Assembly: GCA_025352625.1 (NCBI GenBank)
Contig: JANXSR010000382.1
Span: 1 to 42,444 of the forward strand
Direction of reading: 5' to 3'
DNA length: 42,444 bases
Source of the DNA: Ferruginibacter sp.
GTDB lineage: Bacteria; Bacteroidota; Bacteroidia; Chitinophagales; Chitinophagaceae
This document shows, one piece after another, positions 10,301 through 18,365 of this stretch; position 1 is the first letter of the stretch; the number at the start of each line of letters is the position of its first letter. The position numbers and the translations under genes were made by a program. The notes beneath the pieces are model-generated. The model was not told the DNA's origin. It did not search any database and was given only the letters and a program-made list of their open reading frames with translations.

Positions 10301-10408
10301 AGTACAACTGCAAATGGTACAAATGGAAGTACACTAAACCTTGGGATGGATTGGGGTACATACCCCGTGCCGAGAACTTATTCATTCGGGGTAAACGTGG
10401 GATTGTGA
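7307..10408 (+). CDS. SusC/RagA-family TonB-dependent outer-membrane transporter
   Basis: An outer-membrane barrel that imports glycans or glycosides with its SusD partner. ATG at 7307 was chosen over an in-frame TTG at 7298 because it gives a clean signal peptide (FSFLLLLLSTNVLFA-Q). Then follow a CarboxypepD_reg-like domain (TVSGIVKDDKGQPLQDVSIM, about 30-110), a TonB-box region (EVVVVAYGTLTKK), a plug domain (ITQKLQGKLAGVQI, DPLYVVDGFPI, DAASTSLYGSRAANGVVLIT) and a C-terminal barrel ending TYSFGVNVGL. The length of 1033 aa is typical. SusD starts 36 bp downstream. The promoter segment carries the motif shared with two rhamnosidase genes, which suggests co-regulation with them. Confidence 0.96.
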   Translation: MKRKCFCKKVLLRFSFLLLLLSTNVLFAQNKTVSGIVKDDKGQPLQDVSIMLKGSSSGTNSAVDGSFSITVPDNGVLIFSSVGFAKRELSVKGQQRFDVQLTSQAAAIGEVVVVAYGTLTKKTSTGAVQTLNAKELQDIPAPQITQKLQGKLAGVQINQTTGKPGQGMQVRIRGQASILAGSDPLYVVDGFPIVGNISNINPDEIEAISVLKDAASTSLYGSRAANGVVLITTKMGKSGQTNIGVNAFYGVQEVPQKGRPQMMNGQEFAQFKKESYEDLGLAVPSVFQNPSQYGKGYNWYDGMLQTAPVQNYSVSINTSRDRFSSSVVAGFFQQDGVLRNSDFKRFSLRLNSEYKVSDKIKVGFNAAPSYSIDNTPSSDGAFYASFLDPSAGGILNNSLLVWPTLPYKNSDGSLPLTATVPGVSAFATPNYYRALKEVTNETKTSRLISNAYVEYSPIKGLSFKSTINADIGGSSFLNFKPSTASLTFVAPPPGPATSIRRNDHFYSWLNENIITYKKSYNEHNFEALGGYTTQKFRSEAEQLRLTDFPDDRIRTIQSAINIDRTQSFSDIQEWSLTSFIGRISYNYASKYLFTAAIRRDGSSRFGANNRWGNFPSVSAGWLVSDESFMAPVKSVSLLKLRASYGVIGNNNIGNYTQYATVNTTTNAIFGSSVAPGASVVTLGNSNLGWETTRQFDFGIDLGLFKNRLNIAYDYYTKKTTNLLYNVGVPQESGFTNFNGNIGELKFWGHEFTVSSKNITGSFKWNTDFNISFNDNKVVKLSEGIDRLYGGFGNFQTITMVGQRIGQFWGLIQDGVYVNQGDFDKSPKATASEVGTAKFRDVNGDGKVTYGGDNDDRTFIGNPFPKYIYGITNSFSYKNFDLTIVGSGSHGNDVAVMTDQGSTNLDGVFNVQKAVKDRWRSPSNPGKGLFGKTTSATFMERDWFSTRFISKANFFTIKNITLGYNVPLKNSKVLHSLRLYASVQQAHVFTNYRGSNPEVSTTANGTNGSTLNLGMDWGTYPVPRTYSFGVNVGL

Positions 10409-10443
10409 TAAAGACTTTTTTGATACAATAAAAAAAATAAATT

Positions 10444-11949
10444 ATGAAACATTACATATTATTCGCAGGACTATTGATGATTGGGGTAAGTTCTTGCAAA
10501 AAAGGCTTTCTTGAAAGACCATCAGAAACCAATCTGACGTCAGCTACATTTTTTAAAACCCAGGGTGATTTTGAAAAAGCTGTTAATGGTGCTTATGCAC
10601 CGTTGCGTACGCTATATAACAGCGGGGCTAATAATGGCAGCAGTGCATACTTTATGGGAGAAATGCATTCCGACAACACCCATTATATTTTAAATCCTAA
10701 CTTTCGTGCCACAATAGACCAGGAACAAATTGGGGATTTTATTTATGATCCGGCCAGTCTTATTGCTACTAGTAAGTACACTTCAAATTATCTTATAATA
10801 GCAAGGGCAAACGAGATTTTGGCACAGATAGATGGCGTTGATTTTGATGCTGCAGTAAAAAGCAACCTGAAAGGGCAGGCACTTTTTCTCAGGGCATTTT
10901 CCTATTTCGACCTGGTACAGTATTTTGGTAAAGTCCCCCTGCACCTTACACCAGTCGCATCGTTTTCTGAAGCGGCCCTTCCTTTGTCAAGTGTTGACAG
11001 CATATATAACCAGATTATTGCAGATGCCGGGCAAGCAGCTACGCTATTGCCAACCAAGTCTGTACAGGAATCCGGCCGGGCCACATCCGGGGCTGCCAAA
11101 ACATTAATGGGAAATGTTTATCTAGTGCAGAAAAAATATGCATTGGCTGAAACAGTTCTTAAAGAAGTTGTAAGCTCCAATCAGTACAATCTTCTTCCCA
11201 ATTATGCGGCGGCATTCGACCCCGCCAATAAAAATAATAATGAATCTGTTTTTGAAATTCAATTTCGTGAAGGCACTGAAGGTTATGCCAGCAACTTTAT
11301 TTATGCTATGCTGCCACAACCAATATCTGCTGCGGAGGTTACAACCCTGATGACCACTTACGGAGTTGCACCCGCAAATATCCAGGTGCTCAGCGTTGAA
11401 GGTTTTAACATTCCTACGCCGGATATAATTGCTGCGTATGAATCAGGTGATAAAAGAAAAGCGGCTTCTATTGGCTATGGCGCAGCAGGCGGAAAAACTT
11501 ATCCATTTGTTCTAAAATATTTACATCCGCATTTAACCTTTGGCATTACAAATGACAATTGGCCGGTTTACCGCTATGCAGAAGTTTACTTGCTGCTGGC
11601 AGAAGCATTAAATGAGCAGGGCAAATCATCAGACGCATTGCCTTATCTTAACCAGGTAAGAACACGTGCAGGGCTGGCAAACGCAACTGCTTCTGGTCAG
11701 GGTGAAATGAGAGATGCAATTTCAAAGGAGAGGAGGGTTGAGCTGGCTTTCGAAAACAAACGCTGGACAGACCTGGTACGTACAGGCAAAGCTGTAGAAG
11801 TTATAACAGCATTCGGACAAAGGGTAAAAGCAAATCCTGTAGCTTATTATTACCCTGCAGGTTTTACTCCGGTTTCGGCCTCATTTACAAAAATTGACCT
11901 GACGTTTCCGCTTCCAGCAAGCGAGGCATTGTTAAGTCCGCATTTTTAA
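10444..11949 (+). CDS. SusD/RagB-family glycan-binding lipoprotein
   Basis: The surface lipoprotein partner of SusC, forming a lid that binds the glycan. A lipoprotein signal ends in GVSSC with Cys18 as the lipidated residue, followed by KKGFLERPSETNLTSATFF, the usual SusD N-terminus. TPR-like helices follow (GQALFLRAFSYFDLVQYFG). The conserved SusD C-terminal blocks YLLLAEALNEQGKSSDALPY, LNQVRTRAGLA and KERRVELAFENKRWTDLVRT are present. The 501 residues are complete. A 16-bp terminator stem follows 24 bp after the stop codon, so SusC-SusD forms a two-gene unit. The C-terminus resembles the pseudogene at 18362-18728. Confidence 0.96.
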   Translation: MKHYILFAGLLMIGVSSCKKGFLERPSETNLTSATFFKTQGDFEKAVNGAYAPLRTLYNSGANNGSSAYFMGEMHSDNTHYILNPNFRATIDQEQIGDFIYDPASLIATSKYTSNYLIIARANEILAQIDGVDFDAAVKSNLKGQALFLRAFSYFDLVQYFGKVPLHLTPVASFSEAALPLSSVDSIYNQIIADAGQAATLLPTKSVQESGRATSGAAKTLMGNVYLVQKKYALAETVLKEVVSSNQYNLLPNYAAAFDPANKNNNESVFEIQFREGTEGYASNFIYAMLPQPISAAEVTTLMTTYGVAPANIQVLSVEGFNIPTPDIIAAYESGDKRKAASIGYGAAGGKTYPFVLKYLHPHLTFGITNDNWPVYRYAEVYLLLAEALNEQGKSSDALPYLNQVRTRAGLANATASGQGEMRDAISKERRVELAFENKRWTDLVRTGKAVEVITAFGQRVKANPVAYYYPAGFTPVSASFTKIDLTFPLPASEALLSPHF

Positions 11950-11972
11950 AATAGACCTAAGCAGCAGTTAAT

Positions 11973-12008
11973 GTAAAAAGTCTCCTGTTTCTACAGGAGA
12001 CTTTTTAC
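11973..12008 (+). terminator. Strong hairpin terminator after SusD
   Basis: A perfect 16-bp stem (GTAAAAAGTCTCCTGT / ACAGGAGACTTTTTAC) with loop TTCT. The T-run lies inside the right arm, and the matching A-run in the left arm makes it work in both directions. Confidence 0.85.
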
Positions 12009-12056
12009 AGCACGGTAATAATCTAAACTTTAAAACAAAAAAAATAACTTACACAA

Positions 12057-14447
12057 ATGATTCAAAAATTTAAAATAGCAATAAGTATATTTTGTTTGCT
12101 GCTGTCATTTGTTGCAAATGCCCAAACAATTGATCCGGCTATCCTGCAAAAAAGATGGCCGGCATCCTGGATTGCAGTTCCCAATGAATCAACCGATGGA
12201 TATGGTGTTTATTTATTTCGCAAAACAGTTGAGTTAAATACTAAACCGGCAACATTTATTATTCATGTTTCTGCCGATAACCGGTATAAATTATTTGTAA
12301 ATGAAAAACTGGTTTCATTAGGCCCGGCGAGGGGAGATTTAAGCCATTGGAATTTTGAAACGGTAGATATAGCTCCTTACCTGAAAGCCGGTAAGAATAT
12401 TTTAGCAGCACAGGTTTGGAATGAAGGCGAATGGAAACCCGAAGCTCAAATTACTTTCACGACAGGTTTTATTCTGCAGGGTGCAACCAGTAATGAGTCT
12501 GCTGTAAATACAAATAATTCCTGGAAATGCATTCGTGACAGCAGTTATGCGCCATTGAGGTTTAATGCTCAAACATATTATGTGCCCGGGGCCGGTGAAA
12601 TCCGTAACATGGCACTTCATCCCAAATTATGGCAAAACGAAAATTTTGATGATAACAGTTGGCAAAAAGCGAAGCAGCTATTTAATGGTTTGCCAAAAAA
12701 CATTTTAGGAGCTTACGGAACTACGAATGGCTGGATGCTTGTGCCGTCAGCTATACCCCAAATGGAATTAAAAGATGAACGTTTGGCAAAATTGATTGAC
12801 GCAACTGGTGGCATTAATTTGCCTGGTGAATTTCCTGCACAGCAAAAAGAATTTACAATTCCTGCATCGTCTGCCATTACAATCATATTAGACCAGGCGC
12901 ATTTAACAAATGCCTATCCCAACCTGTTTTTCAGTGGTGGGAAAAATGCTGCAATAAGTATAAGCTACGCTGAAACAATGTATGCAAAATTTCCTGTTAA
13001 GGGAAATAGAAATGAAACCAAAGGAATGCAATTCTTCGGACGCACAGACAGCCTGGTTTCTGATGGTACAAGTGATCAAAAATTTACAGCATTAACATTC
13101 CGTACTTACCGGTATGTTCAGCTAAAAATTATTACACAAAGCGAACCATTGGTTATAAAAGATTTTTATGGAACGTTTACAGGCTATCCATTTCAATTGA
13201 AAGCATCCGTTTCCGGTGCTGGTGAAGAGATCAATAAAATATTAGACATTGGCTGGCGTACGGCACGTCTTTGCGCCACGGAAACCTATATGGACTGCCC
13301 GTACTATGAGCAGTTGCAATATATAGGCGATGCCCGTATACAGGCACTGGTTACTTTATACAACAGTGGCGATGAACGCATGGTTAAGAATGCAATTAAT
13401 TTAATGGACTTTTCAAGACAGCCCGAAGGTGTTACCTTAAGCCGCCATCCTTCTTATACCCCGCAGTATATTCCTACATTTTCATTATGGTATATTGGAT
13501 TGCTGCATGATTACAGCCGTTATGGGTCTGATGCGTTATTTGTCAAAAGCAAAGTAAGTGGCACAAGGGAAATCCTCGGCTATTTTAAAAATTATCAGCA
13601 ACGGGATGGCTCTTTAAAAAATGTACCGCAGTGGATGTTCACTGATTGGGTTGATAAAAATACTGAATGGAAACTTGGCGTTGGCCCGATGGGTGCAAAC
13701 GGTACTTCCGCCATACTGGATTTACAATTGCTCTGGGCATACCAGGTAGCAGCCGATTTGGAAACAACATCAGGAATGCCTGTCATAGCAGCCGAATACC
13801 AAAAATCAATTGATCAGTTAAAGAAAACTATTGTTGAAAAATATTGGGATAAAGAGAAAAAACTTTTTGCCGATCGTGAAGAAAAAGATGTCTTCTCCCA
13901 ACATGCAAATGCTTTGGCAATACTAACCGGCGTTGTGGGCCAATCAGATATATCAGAACTTTCTAAGCAATTACTTAACAACCCAAATCTGGCGCCTGCT
14001 TCTATTTATTTCAAATATTATTTGCACCAGGCTTTAATAAAAGCAGGGTTAGGTAATGATTATTTAAAATGGCTGGATAAGTGGCGTGAAAATATTCAAA
14101 TGGGTTTAACAACATGGGCTGAAACATCAGATTTGGCAAACACAAGATCTGATTGTCATGCATGGGGTGCAAGCCCCAATATTGAGTTTTACAGAACAAT
14201 TCTGGGAATAGATAGTGACGCACCCGGATTTACCAAAGTGAAAATAGAACCGCATCTTGGATCAATAAGTAATATCGGTGGCGAAATACCACATCCGCCA
14301 ACTGGCGGAAAAATATCTGTACAATACAAAGCTTCCAATGGAAAAATCAATGCCGTAATAAATCTTCCCGAAAAAATTACTGGCCGGTTTATATGGAAAG
14401 GCAAAAGCTATGCATTGAAGGCTGGAAAAAATATTATCAGCATGTAA
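12057..14447 (+). CDS. GH78-type alpha-L-rhamnosidase-like protein (RhaB-like motif)
   Basis: Probably an exported glycoside hydrolase releasing alpha-L-rhamnose. Signal peptide SIFCLLLSFVANA-Q (cut near 22). N-terminal beta-sandwich with YLFRKTVELNT and ADNRYKLFVNEKLVSLGPA, a motif of the accessory sandwich domains of GH78. The (alpha/alpha)6 domain starts near residue 385; its key motif MDCPYYEQLQYIGDAR (near 411) has D, E at +5 and D at +12. That spacing fits the RhaB-type active site and differs from the DCPQR(D/N)ER form in the two other GH78 proteins here. Later motifs are TTWAETSDLANTRSDCHAWG and a C-terminal sandwich with VKIEPHLG. At 796 aa it is complete. It stands alone between terminator 11973-12008 and the YceI gene. 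Substrate specificity is unknown. Confidence 0.85.
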   Translation: MIQKFKIAISIFCLLLSFVANAQTIDPAILQKRWPASWIAVPNESTDGYGVYLFRKTVELNTKPATFIIHVSADNRYKLFVNEKLVSLGPARGDLSHWNFETVDIAPYLKAGKNILAAQVWNEGEWKPEAQITFTTGFILQGATSNESAVNTNNSWKCIRDSSYAPLRFNAQTYYVPGAGEIRNMALHPKLWQNENFDDNSWQKAKQLFNGLPKNILGAYGTTNGWMLVPSAIPQMELKDERLAKLIDATGGINLPGEFPAQQKEFTIPASSAITIILDQAHLTNAYPNLFFSGGKNAAISISYAETMYAKFPVKGNRNETKGMQFFGRTDSLVSDGTSDQKFTALTFRTYRYVQLKIITQSEPLVIKDFYGTFTGYPFQLKASVSGAGEEINKILDIGWRTARLCATETYMDCPYYEQLQYIGDARIQALVTLYNSGDERMVKNAINLMDFSRQPEGVTLSRHPSYTPQYIPTFSLWYIGLLHDYSRYGSDALFVKSKVSGTREILGYFKNYQQRDGSLKNVPQWMFTDWVDKNTEWKLGVGPMGANGTSAILDLQLLWAYQVAADLETTSGMPVIAAEYQKSIDQLKKTIVEKYWDKEKKLFADREEKDVFSQHANALAILTGVVGQSDISELSKQLLNNPNLAPASIYFKYYLHQALIKAGLGNDYLKWLDKWRENIQMGLTTWAETSDLANTRSDCHAWGASPNIEFYRTILGIDSDAPGFTKVKIEPHLGSISNIGGEIPHPPTGGKISVQYKASNGKINAVINLPEKITGRFIWKGKSYALKAGKNIISM

Positions 14448-14501
14448 TCGGATGGCAGGGAAAAGTTAATATTTATTTAAAAAAATAATCCGTTTTTATT
14501 T

Positions 14502-14517
14502 ATTGAACTTGTTCAAT
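14502..14517. promoter_or_regulatory. Palindromic dyad upstream of the YceI gene
   Basis: ATTGAAC-TT-GTTCAAT is a perfect 7-bp dyad with a 2-bp centre, 67 bp before the YceI start codon. It could be an operator for a dimeric regulator. No matching second copy was seen in the window, so this is only suggestive. Confidence 0.25.
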
Positions 14518-14584
14518 GTTTTTGACTGTTGATGATAGCATTTTTACATTAAACTTAAAAAAAAATTTAAACAAAAAACAAACA

Positions 14585-15151
14585 ATGAAAAAAATCACAC
14601 TCACAGCAGCAATCATATTTGCTGCGCTCTCTACTTTTGCACAGGGCTGGACAATGGACAAGGCACATTCCAGGCTTAGTTTTAATGTAACCCATTTGAT
14701 GGTAAGCGATGTTGAAGGGAAATTTAAAAGCTTCGATGTTTCCATTACATCATCCAAAGATGATTTTACCGATGCGGTGATTGAACTGTCTGCAGACATC
14801 AGCAGCGTTAATACAGATAATGATTACAGGGATAACGATTTGAAAGGCCCTGGTTTTTTTGATGCGGCAAAATTTCCAAAACTCACTTTTAAGAGCACTT
14901 CTTTTACAAAAATTGACACAAAAAATTATAAGCTGAAAGGAAACCTTACCATACATGGTGTTACCAAACCTGTAGAATTAAATGTAGTTTTCAACGGTAC
15001 TTTTCAAAACCCAATGAATAAAAAAACAGTTGCAGGTTTTAGAATAAAAGCAAATATTAAGCGCAAAGATTTTGGTGTGGGCGCTGATTTTCCTACAGGA
15101 GTGGTAAGCGATGAGGTGGAAATAGATGCCAATGTGGAACTGAACAAATAG
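14585..15151 (+). CDS. YceI-family periplasmic lipid-binding-like protein
   Basis: YceI proteins are lipocalin-like barrels that bind isoprenoid-type lipids and are often secreted. ATG at 14585 was chosen because it starts a signal peptide (LTAAIIFAALSTFAQ-GW); the frame extends upstream only into non-coding-looking sequence. Family motifs are WTMDKAHSRLSFNVTHLMVS at the mature N-terminus, VEGKFKSFDVSI, DNDLKGPGFFDAAKFPKLTF and LTIHGVTKPVELNV. The length of 188 aa is usual. A long A/T-rich hairpin follows directly and separates it from the next gene. Its connection to rhamnoside use is not evident. Confidence 0.93.
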   Translation: MKKITLTAAIIFAALSTFAQGWTMDKAHSRLSFNVTHLMVSDVEGKFKSFDVSITSSKDDFTDAVIELSADISSVNTDNDYRDNDLKGPGFFDAAKFPKLTFKSTSFTKIDTKNYKLKGNLTIHGVTKPVELNVVFNGTFQNPMNKKTVAGFRIKANIKRKDFGVGADFPTGVVSDEVEIDANVELNK

Positions 15152-15181
15152 TTGCATGTTGGATGATCAATAATGTCAAAA

Positions 15182-15221
15182 AGAAGCTATTTAAAAAAAA
15201 TAATTTTTTTAAATAGCTTCT
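15182..15221 (+). terminator. 18-bp hairpin between the YceI and SnoaL-like genes
   Basis: A perfect inverted repeat (AGAAGCTATTTAAAAAAA / TTTTTTTAAATAGCTTCT) with loop ATAA. It would terminate YceI transcription. It ends only 14 bp before the next start codon (15236), leaving no room for an independent promoter in between. Confidence 0.7.
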
Positions 15222-15235
15222 AAATAATTGTATTT

Positions 15236-15727
15236 ATGAATAAAAATCTCATTACATTTTCTATTGTTACTATTTTATTTTCAAATAGCATTTTTGCGCA
15301 GTTGCCCGTTGTACCGCTTGCAAGTCAAAAAACATTATTGCAAAGCAACGACCCTAAACTTGCTGCCAATAAAAAACTGGTGTACGATTGCTGGCGGGAA
15401 ATTTTAGAGGGCGGGCATTTAGAACTGGTTGATAAATATCTTGCCGAAACCTACATGCAGCATAATCCAACTGTTGCCACCGGAAAAAAAGGATTTGTAG
15501 AACTGTTTTCAAAATTTGCGAAACCTCAACCAATAGTTGATACAATAAAAGCGACTGTGGTTGCCATTGTTGCGGAAGGCGACCTGGTAGTGATAAGTTT
15601 TGCTGCAAAATTGCCCGAGCCAACCGACAGCACAAAAACATATACTACCACATGGTCTGATATGTTTCGCATAGAAAACGGAAAACTTGCAGAGCATTGG
15701 GATGGCGCTCAAAAAATGAAGAACTAA
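15236..15727 (+). CDS. Exported SnoaL-like / NTF2-like protein
   Basis: A 163-residue protein with a signal peptide (FSIVTILFSNSIFA-Q) and one SnoaL-type alpha+beta domain. Visible motifs are KLVYDCWREILEGGHLELVD, YLAETYMQHNPTVATGKKGF, then a central VVAIVAEGDLVVI and a terminal WSDMFRIENGKLAEHWDGAQ. This pattern (helix, Y-x-Q-H-N-P, D-x-F-R-x-x-x-G-K-x-x-E-H-W-D) is that of the polyketide-cyclase-like group annotated widely in Bacteroidota. The substrate is unknown. It is followed at 53 bp by a carboxylesterase and then by an extradiol dioxygenase, all on one strand, which suggests one operon acting on an esterified aromatic compound; this is inference. Confidence 0.85.
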   Translation: MNKNLITFSIVTILFSNSIFAQLPVVPLASQKTLLQSNDPKLAANKKLVYDCWREILEGGHLELVDKYLAETYMQHNPTVATGKKGFVELFSKFAKPQPIVDTIKATVVAIVAEGDLVVISFAAKLPEPTDSTKTYTTTWSDMFRIENGKLAEHWDGAQKMKN

Positions 15728-15780
15728 TAATCCCTGGTCAGACAACTCTAACGATTTATCCTCATCAAAAAAAGAAAAAA

Positions 15781-17439
15781 GTGAAAACCAACCGAAGAGA
15801 ATTTTTGAGCAGGATGTCAATGGCAACTGCTGCAATATCAATTCCAGGCGCTGTCTTTTCTTCATTCAGAAGGTTTGACGATTATGTTGAAGTTGAAATA
15901 ACACATGGAAAAATAAGAGGCACCAGGAACGAAGGTGTTAATATATTTAGAGGCATTCCTTATGCAGGAAGAACATCGGGCGACAGAAGATTTCGCCGTC
16001 CGGCGAAGCTTGAACCCTGGACTGGTCTAAGAGATGCTTTAACATTAGGTGCGCCCGCAATACAAAATCCAAGAGGCAATGAGCCTGCGCCGTCTGAAGA
16101 CTGCTTATTCCTCAATGTGTGGACACCAGCCAATGATAATAAAAAGCGCCCGGTTATGTTTTATAACCACGGTGGTGGATTTGTTGGCGGTTCAGGCGGA
16201 TCTGCCTACCAGGATGGCGCTAACCTGGCCCGCAACTTCGACGTAGTGGTAGTTCAAACCAATCACCGGTTAGGTTTAATGGGGTTTGTATACCTTGATG
16301 AAATTGGTGGTTCAGAATATGAAGGTTCGGGGAATAACGGCATGTTGGATATTGTTGATGGCCTGAAGTGGGTGAATCAAAATATTGCCCAATTTGGTGG
16401 CGACCCAAATAATGTGATGATTTGGGGCGAATCTGGCGGAGGAGCCAAAACCTCTTGTCTCTATGCAATGCCTTCGGCTGCACCATACTTTAATAAAGCT
16501 TCCATAGAAAGCGGACCAGGTGTACGAATGATGAATAAAGAAACTGCTCATGAAAACACATTGCAGTTATTGAAAGAATTGAATATACCCGTCAATAACT
16601 GGAAAAAATTATTAGAGGTACCTGCCGCAGAATTATTAAGTATGCAGGCAAAACTTCCATTCGTGCCCCCTTTCCAGGAAAAAAATAAAAATAAAGGTGC
16701 GATGCGAAGAAACGCTGGTGGCTTTGGTCCCGTGGTTGATGGCAAAGCATTGCCTTACCATCCATTTGATCCGACAGCTCCTGAAATATCAAGAAATAAA
16801 CCGCTTTTGACAGGATGGAATGAAGACGAGTACACATTTTTTGCATGGGAGAGAAAAGACACTGAAACATTTAAAATAGATTTTGATGGATTGCATAAAA
16901 AATTAGAACCACAATATGGGCAGGATACAAATACGATTATTGAATCCTACCGCAAAGCAATGCCTGCTGCTTCGGCGCCCGATATTTTTGTTGCTGTTTC
17001 TTCCATCACCATGATGGGCTTAGGTTCTATTGAGATAGCTGAAAAGAAAGCTAAACAAGGCGGCGCCCCTGTTTATTTATACAACTTTGGCTATAAATCA
17101 GAAGTGAAAATTCCCGGTACTGATTATCCATTGGGCACTCCACACGCAATGGATATTTCATTCAAGTTTAATAATGAACTTGCTCCCAAAGATGGTTCGC
17201 CAGCCAAGCCGAGTTTTTTTGGAGGTAACAAACCGGAGCGGTTTATCGCATCACACAATTTTGCTGAACTATGGACAAACTTTGCCCGTACGGGCAAGCC
17301 TTCGGCAAAGGGCGCTCCCGAATGGCCTGCTTATAATTTAAAAGACAAGCCGACTATGAGAATTGACACCAAATTAGAAGTGATTAATAACCGTTTCAAC
17401 GAAGAAATTGAGATGTGGAAGTCAATTGAAAAGTTATAA
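15781..17439 (+). CDS. Type-B carboxylesterase with twin-arginine-like signal
   Basis: Hydrolyses carboxylic esters outside the cytoplasm. GTG at 15781 was chosen because it begins KTNRREFLSRMSMATAAIS, a twin-arginine-like leader. The alpha/beta-hydrolase fold shows ITHGKIRGTRNEGVNIFRGI, the EDCLFLNVW block, the oxyanion-hole NHGGGFVGG, the nucleophile elbow WGESGGGAKT (Ser218), an acidic residue in GWNEDEYTF (about Glu348) and the catalytic His in GTPHAMDI (about His455). The late motif LWTNFARTGKP is usual. At 552 aa the length is normal. It sits between the SnoaL-like gene and the dioxygenase, likely cotranscribed. The acyl group cleaved (acetyl, feruloyl, caffeoyl) cannot be read from sequence. 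Confidence 0.9.
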   Translation: MKTNRREFLSRMSMATAAISIPGAVFSSFRRFDDYVEVEITHGKIRGTRNEGVNIFRGIPYAGRTSGDRRFRRPAKLEPWTGLRDALTLGAPAIQNPRGNEPAPSEDCLFLNVWTPANDNKKRPVMFYNHGGGFVGGSGGSAYQDGANLARNFDVVVVQTNHRLGLMGFVYLDEIGGSEYEGSGNNGMLDIVDGLKWVNQNIAQFGGDPNNVMIWGESGGGAKTSCLYAMPSAAPYFNKASIESGPGVRMMNKETAHENTLQLLKELNIPVNNWKKLLEVPAAELLSMQAKLPFVPPFQEKNKNKGAMRRNAGGFGPVVDGKALPYHPFDPTAPEISRNKPLLTGWNEDEYTFFAWERKDTETFKIDFDGLHKKLEPQYGQDTNTIIESYRKAMPAASAPDIFVAVSSITMMGLGSIEIAEKKAKQGGAPVYLYNFGYKSEVKIPGTDYPLGTPHAMDISFKFNNELAPKDGSPAKPSFFGGNKPERFIASHNFAELWTNFARTGKPSAKGAPEWPAYNLKDKPTMRIDTKLEVINNRFNEEIEMWKSIEKL

Positions 17440-17495
17440 TTCCTTTTTAAGTACGACTGTCAGGAGGCATAATTTCAAACATAAATTTATCAGGA

Positions 17496-18365
17496 ATGAA
17501 TCGTCGCAATTTCATAAAGAACTCCTCTTTAATTGCTTTAAGCTCTTCCAGTTTCACCTTGCGGGAACTGCATAATATTACCAGCGGATTTGGAAAAAGC
17601 CCTTTGATGCCGGGAATCTTTATTGGCCATGGCACACCAATGAATGCATTAAATGATAATAAGTTTACCCAATCACTTAAAAAGCTGGGCAAAGATTTAC
17701 CAAGACCCAATGCGATTGCGGTTGTATCGGCACATTGGCTTACAGATAAGACTTTTGTTTCCGTAAACCCGGCCCCTAAAACCATCTATGATTTCGGTGG
17801 GTTCCCCGAGGCTTTATATAAAGTAAAATATGAGCCCAAAGGGCATCCGGAATTTGCAAAGGAAGTAAAAAATTTAGCTTCAAAAATACCTGTTCATGAA
17901 GATAACGGTATGGGGCTTGACCACGGCGCCTGGACTGTTTTGAGACATATATATCCTAAAGCGGACATCCCGGTTTTTCAAATATCAATAGATTATGGTA
18001 AACCACCACAGTTTCATTATGAGTTGGGGCAACTATTGAAAAAATTAAGGGAGAAAGGCGTATTGATAATTGGCAGCGGAAATATAGTACACAATCTTGG
18101 CACCATTAAACCACAAGGTGAGGCCTATGACTGGGCGATAGAATTTGATGAAATAGTAAAAGATCATTTGGACAAAGGAGATTTTATGTCGCTTGTTAAT
18201 TATCAAAAGTTTGGAAAAGCGGCGCAAATGTCTATTCCCACGCATGACCATTACACACCTATGCTTTATACACTTGGTTTGAGTAATAAAAATGAACAGA
18301 TCAAATACTTTCACGAAGGATTGGAATTAGGCAGTATAAGTATGCGGAGTTTTATGATTAGTTGA
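17496..18365 (+). CDS. LigB/DODA-type extradiol ring-cleavage dioxygenase (YgiD-like)
   Basis: Members open catechol rings next to the hydroxyls, for example DOPA to a seco-acid. Candidate metal ligands are His45 (FIGHGTPMNA), His80 (VVSAHWLTD) and a histidine in PTHDHYTPM (250/252); the 35-residue spacing of the first two matches E. coli YgiD. Other conserved histidines are in GLDHGAW (143) and GSGNIVHN (199). The N-terminus MNRRNFIKNSSLIALSSSS is a short twin-arginine-like leader, unusual for the cytoplasmic E. coli enzyme. The gene follows the carboxylesterase after 56 bp. Its stop codon is directly followed by SusD-derived sequence. The natural substrate is unknown; a catechol-bearing aglycone is plausible. 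Confidence 0.88.
   Translation: MNRRNFIKNSSLIALSSSSFTLRELHNITSGFGKSPLMPGIFIGHGTPMNALNDNKFTQSLKKLGKDLPRPNAIAVVSAHWLTDKTFVSVNPAPKTIYDFGGFPEALYKVKYEPKGHPEFAKEVKNLASKIPVHEDNGMGLDHGAWTVLRHIYPKADIPVFQISIDYGKPPQFHYELGQLLKKLREKGVLIIGSGNIVHNLGTIKPQGEAYDWAIEFDEIVKDHLDKGDFMSLVNYQKFGKAAQMSIPTHDHYTPMLYTLGLSNKNEQIKYFHEGLELGSISMRSFMIS

Noticed and set aside
12009..12056. A further copy of the shared promoter motif before the GH78-type gene at 12057
   Set aside because: CAGCACGGTAATA resembles the first bases only; the GATGGTT part and the 17-bp spacing to a TA box are missing.
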